From NCBI RefSeq assembly GCF_901686465.1, contig NZ_LR594487.1:2263020-2327019 (forward strand): DNA of 64,000 bases, written 5' to 3'. This stretch comes from Halorubrum sp. DM2 (GTDB taxonomy: Archaea; Halobacteriota; Halobacteria; Halobacteriales; Haloferacaceae). Under the pieces are notes generated by a model. The model was not told the origin of the DNA, did no database searches, and was given only the letters and a program-made list of their open reading frames with translations. The translations under genes and the position numbers were made by a program. This document shows positions 35,384 through 43,978 of the stretch, piece by piece (within the stretch, counting starts at the first letter, position 1; every line of letters starts with the position of its first letter).

Positions 35384-36571
35384 ATGGCATCCACTGAATC
35401 AGTCGGGACGACGCGCTCGGCCGAGTCGGACGACGCGGCGACCGAGGGATCGGACGATCGGTCGGTCGATCATCGGGCGGACTCCGCTTCCGACGACGCG
35501 AACGCCGCCTCCGCGGATCCGGTGTTGTCGCTGTCGGGTGTCACGAAGGCGTTCGGCCCGGAGACCGCCGTCGACGACGTCTCGCTCGACGTTCAGTCCG
35601 GCGAGCTGCTGACGTTCCTCGGACCCTCCGGCTGCGGCAAGACGACGACGCTCCGCACCATCGCGGGACTCGAGGAGCCGACCGAGGGCCGAATCTCGCT
35701 CGACGGCGACGTGGTCGCCGGCGACGGCTCGTTCGTCCCGCCGGAGCGGCGCGACGTCGGTATCGTCTTCCAGAACTTCGCGCTCTTCCCGCACCTCTCC
35801 GTCCGCGAGAACATCGCGTTCGGGCTGACCGACGCCGACGCTCCAGAGAGCGAGGCGCGCGTCGACGAACTGCTCGAACTCGTCGAGATGACCGATCACG
35901 GCGAGAAGACGCCCGACCAGCTCTCGGGCGGCCAGAAACAGCGCGTCGCGCTCGCGCGTTCGCTCGCTCCCGAACCGGAGGTGCTGCTCTTAGACGAGCC
36001 GTTCTCGAACCTCGATGTCCGCCTTCGGGTGGAGATGCGAGAGGAGGTCCGCCGCATACTGAAGGCGGCCGGCGTCACCGCCATCTCGGTGACTCACGAC
36101 CAGGAAGAGGCGCTGTCCATCTCCGACCGCGTCGCCGTCATGAACGGCGGAAAAATCGAGCAGGTCGGCCGTCCCGAGTCCGTCTTCGAGCGCCCGGAGT
36201 CGAAGTTCGTCGCCTCCTTCCTCGGCCGGGCGTCGTTCCTCGAAGGCGAACTCCGCGACGGGAAGGTCAAGACCGGGATCGGTCGTTTCGACGCCGTGAC
36301 GCTGGAGGGGTACGACACCGTCTACGACGGCGCGCCCGTCGACGTGCTCGTGCGTCCCGACGACCTCCGCGCGACGCCCGCGAGCCCCGAACTCGCCGAC
36401 GGCGTCGTCACCTCGCGGCAGTACGTCGGCCCCTCGTTCGTCTATCGCGTCGAACTCGACTCCGGTGAGGCGGTCCACTGCCTCCACAACCACGTCGAGG
36501 AGTTCGACCTCGACGAGTCAGTCACCCTCGAACTCACCGCCGACCACCCGCTCGCGTGGTACCCGCGGTAG
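35384..36571 (+). CDS. ABC transporter ATP-binding protein (iron/polyamine CUT-type)
   Basis: A 395-residue ATPase of the PotA/FbpC group. An acidic N-terminal tail of about 45 residues precedes the core: Walker A GPSGCGKTT, signature LSGGQKQR, Walker B LLLDEPFSNLD and the His switch VTHDQEEA. A C-terminal TOBE/OB region (VDVLVRPDDLRATPASPEL onward) is present. The earlier in-frame start at 35336 was rejected in favour of ATG 35384, since the extension is non-acidic. No permease or binding protein is adjacent, so the transported ligand must be judged from regulation: the DtxR-like palindrome points to iron. Confidence 0.83.
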   Translation: MASTESVGTTRSAESDDAATEGSDDRSVDHRADSASDDANAASADPVLSLSGVTKAFGPETAVDDVSLDVQSGELLTFLGPSGCGKTTTLRTIAGLEEPTEGRISLDGDVVAGDGSFVPPERRDVGIVFQNFALFPHLSVRENIAFGLTDADAPESEARVDELLELVEMTDHGEKTPDQLSGGQKQRVALARSLAPEPEVLLLDEPFSNLDVRLRVEMREEVRRILKAAGVTAISVTHDQEEALSISDRVAVMNGGKIEQVGRPESVFERPESKFVASFLGRASFLEGELRDGKVKTGIGRFDAVTLEGYDTVYDGAPVDVLVRPDDLRATPASPELADGVVTSRQYVGPSFVYRVELDSGEAVHCLHNHVEEFDLDESVTLELTADHPLAWYPR

Positions 36572-36618
36572 GGCCCCCCAAGCGTCCTCTTTCCGGTCGA
36601 AACCCCGAAGTACGAACC

Positions 36619-37356
36619 TCACCCGGTCCGCACGACGAGCACGGACAGGTCGGAGAACGGGGTCGAATCGCGGCCCGTTCCGCCCGCCGACTCGCGCAAC
36701 TCGCCGAGCGTCGTCCGGGTCACCGCCTCGTCCGGATGAGTGAGCCGTTCGAAGACGAGCGCGTCGAGTCCGGGGTCACCGCCGGCGTCGACCAGGTGCG
36801 CGGCGATATCTCCCGGCATCCAGTCGAACGGGCGCGGCAGGACGAGCAGGTGTCTGTCCCCGACCGCGTCGCCGAGTCGGTCGAGGTCGGCGTCGATCGC
36901 TCCCCGCTTGTGGAGGGTGACGAACGCGGCGTCCTCCATCGGCGTCCGTGCGCGACTCGCGGCGACCTGTAGCGACGAGACGCCCGGGATCACCCGCACC
37001 GGCTCGTCGATCGCGCGTTCCACCTTCCCGACGAACTGGTAGCCGGAGTGGTTCGGGTCGCCCATCAACACGGCGATGCCGCGGGCTCCGGCCCGGACCC
37101 GGTCGGCGAACCGGTCGAGCGTCGCCGCCTCGTCGTCGTATCCGCAGGTCAGCAGGTCGGCGTCGGTTTCGTCGCTCACGTACTCGACGACGGTCTCGAA
37201 GCCGACGACGACGTCGGCCTCGCGCAGCGCTCTCGCTCCGCGTCGGGTGAGATACTCCGGGTCGCCCGGCCCGATGCCGACGGCGCACACAGGGTCATTG
37301 ACCGCGTCGCGGGGCGGTTCGGGTGCTGTCGCGGCGTCGGGTCGGTCGTCGGTCAT
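36619..37356 (-). CDS. cbiE: Cobalt-precorrin-7 C5-methyltransferase, CbiE-like
   Basis: SAM-dependent tetrapyrrole methyltransferase of the cobalamin pathway. The family glycine loop VGIGPGDPEYLT (about residues 25-36), the GDPNHSGYQFVGK segment and VIPGVSSLQVAASR are visible, with a good match to CbiE-type enzymes of haloarchaea; CbiF/CbiH-type relatives are less likely. The 245-residue protein has normal length. It sits 14 bases after a small membrane-protein gene and is probably co-transcribed with it; the rest of the B12 pathway is not in this window. Confidence 0.8.
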   Translation of the reverse strand: MTDDRPDAATAPEPPRDAVNDPVCAVGIGPGDPEYLTRRGARALREADVVVGFETVVEYVSDETDADLLTCGYDDEAATLDRFADRVRAGARGIAVLMGDPNHSGYQFVGKVERAIDEPVRVIPGVSSLQVAASRARTPMEDAAFVTLHKRGAIDADLDRLGDAVGDRHLLVLPRPFDWMPGDIAAHLVDAGGDPGLDALVFERLTHPDEAVTRTTLGELRESAGGTGRDSTPFSDLSVLVVRTG

Positions 37357-37370
37357 CGGTCGCCTCCGGC

Positions 37371-37520
37371 TCAGAACGTGGCGAGGAACGGAACGGCGTA
37401 CGCGAGCAGCAGTCCGACGAGCGTGACGGCCGCGCCGATGCCGACCTCTCGGCCCCCGAACGCCTGCATCGGGGCAGTCACGCGCTTGTCCGGGTCCGGC
37501 TCGTGGGAGTGGTCGTCCAT
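37371..37520 (-). CDS. Small single-helix membrane protein upstream of cbiE
   Basis: A 49-residue frame from ATG 37520 with a His/Asp-rich start (MDDHSHEPDPDKRVTAPMQ) and one transmembrane helix (IGAAVTLVGLLLAYAVPFLA). The His-rich N-terminus could bind metal, and the neighbour is a cobalamin gene, but it lacks the signature of the cobalt-transport protein CbtB. It resembles in design the 55-residue protein at 22700-22867. Function unknown. Confidence 0.62.
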   Translation of the reverse strand: MDDHSHEPDPDKRVTAPMQAFGGREVGIGAAVTLVGLLLAYAVPFLATF

Positions 37521-37569
37521 ACGGCTGCGTGCGGTCGCCGAGTACAAAAGACCATCTGAACGGCGAGCG

Positions 37570-38130
37570 CTACAGCGGACCGAGGGGCTCGACCGCCTCC
37601 ACCAACACGGCGGCGTTGCGGACCGCGACGGCGGCGAACAGCAGCGACGGCAGCCCGTAGCCGACGGCGCGGACCACCGGTGCGAGATGGCCGTCCCGCC
37701 GCCATCGCGCGACCGCGAGCGCGCCGATTTCGGTCACCGCGACGATCGCGACGACGACCGCGAACGAGCCGAAGAGGAGTCCGTCGGTGATCCCGAGCCC
37801 CTCGAAGACGGGTCGCGCGATCGGGTTCGCCTCGTAGACGGCCGGCGCGTACGCGAGGCCGACCCCAGTCGTGAGCGCGTCCGCGAACTTGGTCGCGAGG
37901 AGGAGACACATGCCCGACACCGAGAGGGTGATGCGGTCGTGGCCGCCGGTCTCAGTCGCGCACTCCGGGGGCCGACGCGGCCGTGTTGAACTCCGAGCGG
38001 AATCTCGGTCCCGGTCGGCAGACTGGCGAGTCGACGGGGGTCGCGGGCCACCCGGCTTTGTCCCGAGCGAGCGACGGGCTCCCTCCCCCTCCGACTGCCC
38101 CGGTCGCCGGTCCCGCTGAGACCGTGCCAT
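37570..38130 (-). CDS. DUF5658-type membrane protein
   Basis: The C-terminal 115 residues form a DUF5658-like domain of about four helices with the conserved ADALTTGVGLAY...EANPIARP pattern (Asp, Thr, later Asn-Pro). The N-terminal 70 residues of the open frame are arginine-rich, which is unusual for a haloarchaeal protein, so the true start could be nearer to the first helix (LSVSGMCLLLATK) at a non-ATG codon. The same domain is fused to a response regulator at 44778-45719. Function unknown. Confidence 0.65.
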   Translation of the reverse strand: MARSQRDRRPGQSEGEGARRSLGTKPGGPRPPSTRQSADRDRDSARSSTRPRRPPECATETGGHDRITLSVSGMCLLLATKFADALTTGVGLAYAPAVYEANPIARPVFEGLGITDGLLFGSFAVVVAIVAVTEIGALAVARWRRDGHLAPVVRAVGYGLPSLLFAAVAVRNAAVLVEAVEPLGPL

Positions 38131-38511
38131 CCTCTGTCATATCAGAAGTTCATTTCAGGATAAATAAATTTATGGCAATAACAGAGTCACTCGTGGGACC
38201 GTCAGGATAAGACGGGCGACCGTACTGAGCCGGGACTCAGGTCGATTCGAACGACTCCGGCGTTCGGACGATTCCGTGAGTGCGTCCGGTCGTTAACGGA
38301 GTTGTAATGTCGACGTGGGATGGTAGCGGGAGTCTGCCAGCGATCGGACGGACATCGACCGACCGAGGGCTCGAACTCTCCGAACGTCGCCGCTCGGTGC
38401 GGGTGCACATCGTCGTTTTCGATCAGGGGGATGAAAATCAGTGTCGGCGTCAATCATCGCGTCTCCGATTCGATCACATTCTCACGGGCAGCGTGACCCG
38501 CACAGACGACG
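38131..38511. other. Intergenic stretch without a credible gene
   Basis: About 380 bases between the DUF5658-type gene and the CheY-type gene. It contains an AT-rich part (38148-38178, ggataaataaatttatggc) that could hold the promoter of the leftward gene at 37570. The rest has short frames with non-haloarchaeal composition. No RNA gene was recognised. Confidence 0.5.
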
Positions 38512-38868
38512 TCAGGCTTCGGAGAATCGGTCCATCTGCTCCAGTAGGTCCGCCTTGGAGAACGGCTTGATAAGATACGCGTCGGCACCGGCGGACATCG
38601 CCGCCTCCCTCGTCTCGTCGTCGACGTGGGCGGTGCTGACGACGATGCCAACGTCGATATCGAAGGCATCGATTTCCTCGATGGCCTCCACGCCACCCTT
38701 GACCGGCATGTTGATGTCCATGATGATGACATCCGGCTCGTGTGTGGTCGTATACTGAATCGCCTCGTCACCGTTCGTGGCGGTCGCAACGACGGTGTGC
38801 TCCTCGCCGGTAAAGTACTCGATCAGTCTGCTTTGGAGGGGCTCATCCTCGGCGATGACGACATCCAT
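38512..38868 (-). CDS. CheY-like single-domain response regulator
   Basis: A 118-residue receiver domain: acidic pocket MDVVIAEDEP, phospho-acceptor Asp in DVIIMDINMPVKGG, Thr in VVSTAH and Lys in LIKPFSK are all intact. There is no output domain. The ATG at 38868 gives a canonical CheY start; an in-frame GTG at 38877 would add three residues. No chemotaxis genes are adjacent; it lies at the edge of the secreted-protein cluster and may serve that cluster's signalling, which is inference. Confidence 0.88.
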   Translation of the reverse strand: MDVVIAEDEPLQSRLIEYFTGEEHTVVATATNGDEAIQYTTTHEPDVIIMDINMPVKGGVEAIEEIDAFDIDVGIVVSTAHVDDETREAAMSAGADAYLIKPFSKADLLEQMDRFSEA

Positions 38869-39209
38869 TACCAGCACGTTATCTTGTTCCGCATTAAAAC
38901 ATCTTTTTAGCTCTTAGTCTCACATTCAAATAACATTTTAGTGATCGAAAGTCGGTTCACAAATATCTCGACGACCCAGTTGGCCACGCAGCTGCTCGAC
39001 TCGTACCCGTGACATTGGTTATTAGGTCGTATCGCGATTTTAAGATATATACAGTTATGTAGCGACAACTCGTTAACTGATAGCCGACAGTCCTGTGGTT
39101 GTCTCGCCGGCCGTGTTCCGTTACGTGGTGGTCCAGTCACTCGATCAACCAGATCCGTTTCGCCGAGTCACGTAACGAAAAATCGCGGGTTTCAGTCGCT
39201 GTTCTCCGA
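38869..39209. other. AT-rich intergenic stretch, promoter of the CheY-like gene
   Basis: About 340 bases with several AT-rich blocks (38890-38940 and 39016-39060). The block nearest 38868 contains a minus-strand TATA-like ttttaatg at 38893-38900, consistent with a short-leader CheY-type transcript. No reading frame with haloarchaeal composition and no recognisable RNA was found. Confidence 0.45.
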
Positions 39210-40118
39210 CTAACTCGATGGCTCGCCGGTCAGCGTACCGACGGTGATCCCGTCCAGCAGGTCGACCGTCGCGCGTTCGCTCCCAAAGCCGTCGAGCGAG
39301 ATCCCGGCGGCGTTTCGGATACTCTCTTTTACGGTATCGCCGTAATCGATGTCTACTTCCAGGTCGATCGTCACCGCCTCTCCGGGTTCGAGGATAATGG
39401 CGTCGGCGGGCTTGTCGCGGTCATCACTGATCCCCTCGTCTCCGCCGACGAAGTTGGCATTTGTTTCATCTGTTATCTCGCCGTTGGTGAAATCTCCGTT
39501 CACGGCTGGCGAAATCAGCCCGTCCGTGTCGCCGTCGAGGTAATCGTTGCCCGTCGGATCGCTGTTATCGGTGAAAGTGTTCACCCTGAACCGATACGAG
39601 TTCCGCGGGATCGTCGGGGTGAGTCCACCCTCTCCGTTGACGTCGATGTCGCCACCGTACTGGCCCGTGCCGGCCGCGCTCGTGTCGAAGTCGGAGTTCC
39701 CCCGGTCATACGCGATACCAACCGCAACCGAATCCGTCGAATCGTTTTCGAGAATGAACAGCTCCTCGAACGTGTCCGACGCGCCGAGGCCCGCGACGGC
39801 GAACAGTTCGAGGTCGCCGTTCGCTTCGCCGTTCGTGGCCGCGAGCGGCGGCTCGACGTCTTCCCCGCCGAACGCTCCGTCCTCACTGTCGTCGATATCT
39901 TCCCCGTCGAAGAACCCTCCCTCGAAATCGTCGGTGCTTACCACGTTATCCGCACTCGTTGCGGCCGGATTCGGTCTGAAGTTGAGCGCTTCCTCGACGA
40001 CGACGCGGAGGTCCGCGCTCGGCGTCGTCGACGAGTTGAACGCGGCACCCGTGAACGCCGCGCCGCTTCCCATCGCCAGTGCGCCCATTCCGATCAACAT
40101 GCTGCGTCGCTTTGGCAT
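39210..40118 (-). CDS. Secreted SipW-type protein (DUF1102/TasA-like), 302 aa
   Basis: N-terminal signal MPKRRSMLIGMGALAMGSG followed by FTGAAFNSS and then ADLRVVVEEALNF. The spacing Gly-Ala-x-Phe after a hydrophobic core and the AD[LM]RVVV mature start are shared with the gene at 43290 and typical of archaeal DUF1102 proteins, relatives of bacterial TasA/camelysin fibre subunits. The mature part is rich in Asp/Gly, with beta-type segments FEELFILENDSTDSVAV and IILEPGEAVTIDLEVDIDYG. A SipW-like peptidase in the same cluster is the probable processing enzyme. ATG 40118 was chosen because the signal starts there, 36 bases after the shared promoter element. Confidence 0.75.
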   Translation of the reverse strand: MPKRRSMLIGMGALAMGSGAAFTGAAFNSSTTPSADLRVVVEEALNFRPNPAATSADNVVSTDDFEGGFFDGEDIDDSEDGAFGGEDVEPPLAATNGEANGDLELFAVAGLGASDTFEELFILENDSTDSVAVGIAYDRGNSDFDTSAAGTGQYGGDIDVNGEGGLTPTIPRNSYRFRVNTFTDNSDPTGNDYLDGDTDGLISPAVNGDFTNGEITDETNANFVGGDEGISDDRDKPADAIILEPGEAVTIDLEVDIDYGDTVKESIRNAAGISLDGFGSERATVDLLDGITVGTLTGEPSS

Positions 40119-40153
40119 CAAATATCCACCTACGCGAGAGAACGGGGAGGATC

Positions 40154-40176
40154 CACTTAATAGTAGGGAGCTTGAA
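40154..40176 (-). promoter_or_regulatory. Shared promoter element TTCAAG-N12-AAGTG, copy 1
   Basis: On the minus strand TTCAAG and AAGTG are separated by 12 bases and lie 36 bases before the secreted-protein ATG at 40118. The same spacing recurs at 41671-41693 and 43979-44001 ahead of two other secreted-protein genes. The distance to the gene fits a BRE/TATA-region element or an activator site. Confidence 0.55.
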
Positions 40177-40268
40177 ACGACGCAGATTCGGCCTGAATCC
40201 GGAGAAAGCCCGGCTTGAAGCCGATCGACGGCCGATTTTATGCGTGATGTTATCAAATAAACACGCGA

Positions 40269-40892
40269 ATGTACTCACGCCGCGCGACGCTCGCTGCCGC
40301 CGTCGCCGCGACTGCCGGGCTCGCCGGCTGTCAGGGCGTCGGGATCGAGGTCCCCGGCGTCGGCGGTGGCGACGAACTGGCACAATAGGACCGACGGCGC
40401 GAGGTCCTCGACCGATACGAAGCCGGTATTGAGGGGCGCAACGACGGGATCTCGACGCGCAACCGAGCGATCTCCCTCTTCAACGAGGAGCAGTACCAGA
40501 CGGCGGTCGACGAGTTCGAGACGGCCCGGACGGGCTTCCGGAGCGCGGCGACCGATCTCGAAGCCGCCGTGGAGGCCGCCGCCGAGCTTGATCCCGCCGC
40601 CGACTCCGACGGCTCCGGTACGAACACGTCCGATGGCGACGACGGCAACGGCGATGATGGCGACAGCGATGACTCTCCTGATCCTGCCGCGATCTGTGAG
40701 CGGACGCTCGCGGAGGTCCAGACCCAGATCGAGGCGACGGACGTGGGACAGGCCGCCGCGGTCGCGGCCGTTGAGGAGGCTGACGGCACGACGATAAACG
40801 ATCATATTGAGGAGTACCGGTCACTCGTCGAGGAGGCGTCCGCGACCTCGATCACCGAACCGGAGGGGCTCTCGGAGATTCTCGGCTTCTGA
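40269..40892 (+). pseudogene. Lipoprotein gene interrupted by an in-frame TAG
   Basis: ATG 40269 opens a clear lipoprotein signal (MYSRRATLAAAVAATAGLAG, then Cys21). Codon 40 is TAG (40386-40388), after which the same frame continues, without shift, as a well-formed acidic haloarchaeal protein (DRRREVLDRYEAGIEGRNDG onward) to 40892. The continuation has helical repeats, an Asp/Gly-rich linker and a Cys near residue 142. With the stop ignored it would be about 207 residues. The simplest view is a single-base nonsense mutation in a surface lipoprotein; readthrough or a sequencing error are alternatives. A TATA-like tttat is just upstream (about 40235). Confidence 0.75.
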
Positions 40893-41075
40893 CGTCGAAC
40901 AGCGGAATCGCGCCCGATGGCCGTGAAGAAGTTACGATTATCTTAAATATCACCGACCCGAGTGACTGGGTTGTATGATACGTCGTCGGTGCGGGGTCCC
41001 GGAGCGCTCGACTACCGGACCGGCGCGTCGGACACGGCTCGGCGTCGCCGTCGGACCGCCGCGGCGACGGGTCGA

Positions 41076-41624
41076 ATGATGTCGCTCACGGGCCAAGAGA
41101 AGTACGACGCTCCCGAAAAAGACGAACTCTACGACCTCCTGAGCAGCCACCGCCGGCGGTACGTCCTCCACTACTGTAAACAGACCGAGGAGCCGGTCAC
41201 CCTCTCGGAGCTCGCCGAACAGGTCACCGCGTGGGAACACGATAAGACGGTTCCGGAGATCACGTCCTCGGAACGCAAGCGCGTGTACACCTCGCTCCAG
41301 CAGACGCACCTCGATCGCCTCGAAAACGCTGGACTCGTCGAGTACGACGGCGACGAGGTGTCGCTTACGAGCGACGCGAAGGGGCTCGACGTCTACCTCG
41401 ATATCGTCCCCCCGCAGTCGATCTCGTGGGGCGTCTACTACCTCGGGCTGTCGCTGCTGGCGGGCGTCGTCCTCGGCGGCGTCTGGGTGGGTTTTGTCCC
41501 CACAGAGACGGTTCCCGAACTCGGCTGGGCGGGGCTCGTACTCGTCGCGTTCCTCGTCTCCTCGGTCGCGCACGTGGTACAGATCCGCCGGAACCGACTC
41601 GACCAGTTCGAGCGCCCGCCATGA
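41076..41624 (+). CDS. HTH transcription regulator with two C-terminal membrane helices
   Basis: A 182-residue protein with an N-terminal winged-helix domain of the haloarchaeal DUF7344 type (DELYDLLSSHRRRYVLHYCK, then LSELAEQVTAWEHD and HLDRLENAGLVEYDGD) and two transmembrane helices at about 119-141 and 148-168. The frame is open from 40962, but the extension is basic; the ATG at 41076 is preferred, with moderate certainty. A membrane-attached DNA-binding protein next to surface-protein genes suggests local regulation, which is inference. Confidence 0.72.
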   Translation: MMSLTGQEKYDAPEKDELYDLLSSHRRRYVLHYCKQTEEPVTLSELAEQVTAWEHDKTVPEITSSERKRVYTSLQQTHLDRLENAGLVEYDGDEVSLTSDAKGLDVYLDIVPPQSISWGVYYLGLSLLAGVVLGGVWVGFVPTETVPELGWAGLVLVAFLVSSVAHVVQIRRNRLDQFERPP

Positions 41625-41670
41625 TCCGGCTCCGGGGACGCGGACGACTCGTTCGGGTAGAATCTCGACG

Positions 41671-41693
41671 TTCAAGGGCACCAATACGAAGTG
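41671..41693 (+). promoter_or_regulatory. Shared promoter element TTCAAG-N12-AAGTG, copy 2
   Basis: TTCAAG at 41671, then 12 bases and AAGTG ending at 41693; inside the spacer is the CAATAC box also seen at 43990. It agrees with the copy at 43979-44001 in 18 of 23 positions. It lies 138 bases before the start of the secreted repeat protein, farther than the other copies, so that mRNA probably has a leader. Confidence 0.5.
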
Positions 41694-41831
41694 CGTGGAA
41701 CTCGAAGTCCTACGTAGAGCGACTATTCCACCCTGTCCGCCGGCTGGCGTTCCGATCGTCACGCGTGCGGTCCGGAGGACGCCGAGGCGATCGGTGACGC
41801 GACGAACGACGTCGGTCCGAGGATTCAACTT

Positions 41832-43271
41832 ATGGCACGAAAACGTAGCCGGAGCCGAAGCCGGTCGGGCGGTGGGATAAGCCGCCGCTCCGTTCTGCTG
41901 CTTCTGGGTGTCGGGACCGCCAGCGCGACCGGCGCGTACACGACCGGCGCGTTTGACTCAGTTTCTGGCGACCGTTCGATCGGCGTCGACACCGCGGGCG
42001 ACGATACGGCGCTGCTCGGCGTCGACACCGAGGACCGCTCCGGGACCGACGGCGAGACGATCACGCTGTTGGAACTGACGAACCAGTTCGGTCAACCGAT
42101 CGAGTCGATCGACGCCGAGGTGGTCGGCGGGTCCGACGGGCCGGTCGACCCGAACTCGCTGCGGACGCCGATCGGGTTGGCTCCGGGTGAGTCCGGCGTC
42201 GTCGAGGCTGACCTGTCGTGTGAGACCAGCCGCGACACGACCGTCGAGGTCGCGGTCACCGTGACCGGAGCGGACCAGTCGGTCGATCTCACCCGGTCCG
42301 TCGACGTGAGCTGTACGGTCCCGGATCGGGGCGTGTGCGCGCCGCGCACGCCGTCGGGTTGTACGGACGCGGAGTTCCCGCCGTGGGGCGGCACCGACTG
42401 TAGCGTCGTGATCGACACCACCGGAGAAGTCTCCGAGCGGATCGGCGGCGGGATCGAGGTCGGCGGTGCCGTCGACATCCGGACGGACAGTGCGGTCGAT
42501 ATCACCCATCGCGGGAGCGTCGGTGACTACTTCGGTATCGACACCGACGGCGAGATCGCCTTCTCCATGGGCGGCGGCGCGACGGTCGGCGGTCCACTTC
42601 AGCTGTCGACGCCGGACGAGGTGACCGCCGACATCAGCGGAAGCGTTGCCGGCGGATTCTGTGCCGACGAGGCGGGCAACCTCACCGTGACCGTCGGCCG
42701 CGGGGGGAGCGTCGGCGGACCGATGTCCCTGACGTCGAACGATGAAGTGACCGTCGATCTGAACGGTAACGCGTCGGTGGGACCGCTTTCTATCGAGGCG
42801 TCCAGTGAGGTCGACGTGAGCCTCGGCGGCGGCTCGGAGATCGACGGAGACATCGACATCGAGACGCCCGACGGCGTGAATTTGACGCTGGATGGTAACG
42901 AGCGGATCCGTGGCGACGTGTTGATCACGAGCGAAGACGAGGTGGGAATCGAACTCTCCGGTAGCTCGACGATCGAGGGCGACGTGACGATCGACACGCC
43001 CGGCGAAGTGGAGATCGAACTCGGCGGTCGCTCGTCGATCGGCGGCGACGTGACAGTCACGAACGAGGACGAGGTGGGGATCGAGCTCGGCGGCAGCTCG
43101 TCGATCGGCGGCGGCGCGACGGTCACGAGCGAAGGCGAGGTAGCGATCGAGCTCGGCGGCCGCTCGTCGGTCGGCGGTGATGTCGCGATCGACACCTCGG
43201 ACGAGGCGTCCGTCTCCGACTGTACCGCGGTGGTCGGGAGCGTCACCCCGCAGAGTGCGTGCGGCGGGTAG
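41832..43271 (+). CDS. Secreted SipW-type protein with beta-solenoid repeats, 479 aa
   Basis: After a basic start (ARKRSRSRSRSGGGISRRS) comes a hydrophobic signal and the junction TGAYTTGAFDSV, then RSIGVDTAGDDTALLGV, the same mature module as in the gene at 44024. Residues to about 155 form a beta domain (ITLLELTNQFGQPIESIDAE). A Cys cluster (CTVPDRGVCAPRTPSGC) follows. From about residue 195 to the end there are roughly a dozen imperfect repeats of 20-25 residues with the pattern DEVxIELGGxSxIGGDVxI, predicting a long beta-helix. Two Cys lie at the very end (SDCTAVVG, SACGG). Probably an extracellular rod-like surface or matrix protein. Confidence 0.75.
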   Translation: MARKRSRSRSRSGGGISRRSVLLLLGVGTASATGAYTTGAFDSVSGDRSIGVDTAGDDTALLGVDTEDRSGTDGETITLLELTNQFGQPIESIDAEVVGGSDGPVDPNSLRTPIGLAPGESGVVEADLSCETSRDTTVEVAVTVTGADQSVDLTRSVDVSCTVPDRGVCAPRTPSGCTDAEFPPWGGTDCSVVIDTTGEVSERIGGGIEVGGAVDIRTDSAVDITHRGSVGDYFGIDTDGEIAFSMGGGATVGGPLQLSTPDEVTADISGSVAGGFCADEAGNLTVTVGRGGSVGGPMSLTSNDEVTVDLNGNASVGPLSIEASSEVDVSLGGGSEIDGDIDIETPDGVNLTLDGNERIRGDVLITSEDEVGIELSGSSTIEGDVTIDTPGEVEIELGGRSSIGGDVTVTNEDEVGIELGGSSSIGGGATVTSEGEVAIELGGRSSVGGDVAIDTSDEASVSDCTAVVGSVTPQSACGG

Positions 43272-43289
43272 TCTCTCGACGACGCCGGT

Positions 43290-43838
43290 CTACTCGTCCC
43301 CCTCGTGTGCGGCCGTGATGAATAACTGGAGCTCCGCGGCCGACTCCGGGAAGTCGGAGATACCCGACTCGGAGCTCGGGAGGAGGTCGACGGAGATCCC
43401 GAACCCGACCCCGTCGCCCGGTCCCAGCCCGCCGTCCGGCGTCAGGGTGAACGTCCCGTTCTCCTCGTCGAGGTCGCCGTCGGCGGTGATCCCGAGCGCG
43501 GCCGCGACCTCGTCCGCCTCGTCGCCGTCTCCGGCGTCGAACTCGAACCGCAGCTCGTCGTAGCCGATGTTGCCGTCGTTCACGACGCGGACGAGGTCGC
43601 CGAACTCCGTCAGCGCGTGTCGGTTCAGGCGCTCGACCGCGATCACGACCTCCCCGTCCTCGGTAGTCACGTACGGCCCGTCGTCGTTGGCGGGTTCGAG
43701 CCGGAGGTCCGAGACGACCACGACCCGCATGTCCGCGCCGGCCGACACGCTCGACGTGAACGTCCCGGCAGAGGCGGCAGCGCCGCCGCCGACGGCCGCC
43801 GAGGCGAGTCCAATGATCGTCTGTCTGCGTGTCACCAT
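43290..43838 (-). CDS. Secreted SipW-type protein (DUF1102), 182 aa
   Basis: Signal MVTRRQTIIGLASAAVGGGA, junction SAGTFTSSVS and mature start ADMRVVVVSDLRLEPAND, as in the DUF1102 family and the gene at 39210. The mature domain contains FGDLVRVVNDGNIGYDELRF and ends with a beta-type segment around GDGVGFGISVDLLP. Size suits a fibre subunit. ATG 43838 begins the signal; a CAATACAAA box lies on the minus strand at 43891-43899, about 55 bases upstream. It is divergent from the gene at 44024 and converges with the solenoid protein gene. Confidence 0.78.
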   Translation of the reverse strand: MVTRRQTIIGLASAAVGGGAAASAGTFTSSVSAGADMRVVVVSDLRLEPANDDGPYVTTEDGEVVIAVERLNRHALTEFGDLVRVVNDGNIGYDELRFEFDAGDGDEADEVAAALGITADGDLDEENGTFTLTPDGGLGPGDGVGFGISVDLLPSSESGISDFPESAAELQLFITAAHEGDE

Positions 43839-43978
43839 GTGTAGATTTGCGAGGAGTCGTCGGTTGGATCTCCCTAGTGGCCCGGCGGGTTTTGTATTGG
43901 CGGTCCTGTCGGGCAGCAAGGCCGGCTTGAACGCCGCGAACGACCCTTTCAAGCCGGGCCAGACGCCGCCGCCGCCGC

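Noticed and set aside
40386-40388. Pyrrolysine readthrough of the amber codon
   Set aside because: No pyl genes or insertion context can be seen in this window; nonsense mutation or sequencing error is simpler.
41626-41831. Small frame between the HTH gene and the solenoid protein gene
   Set aside because: Arg/Ser-rich and overlapping the shared promoter element; better read as promoter and leader.
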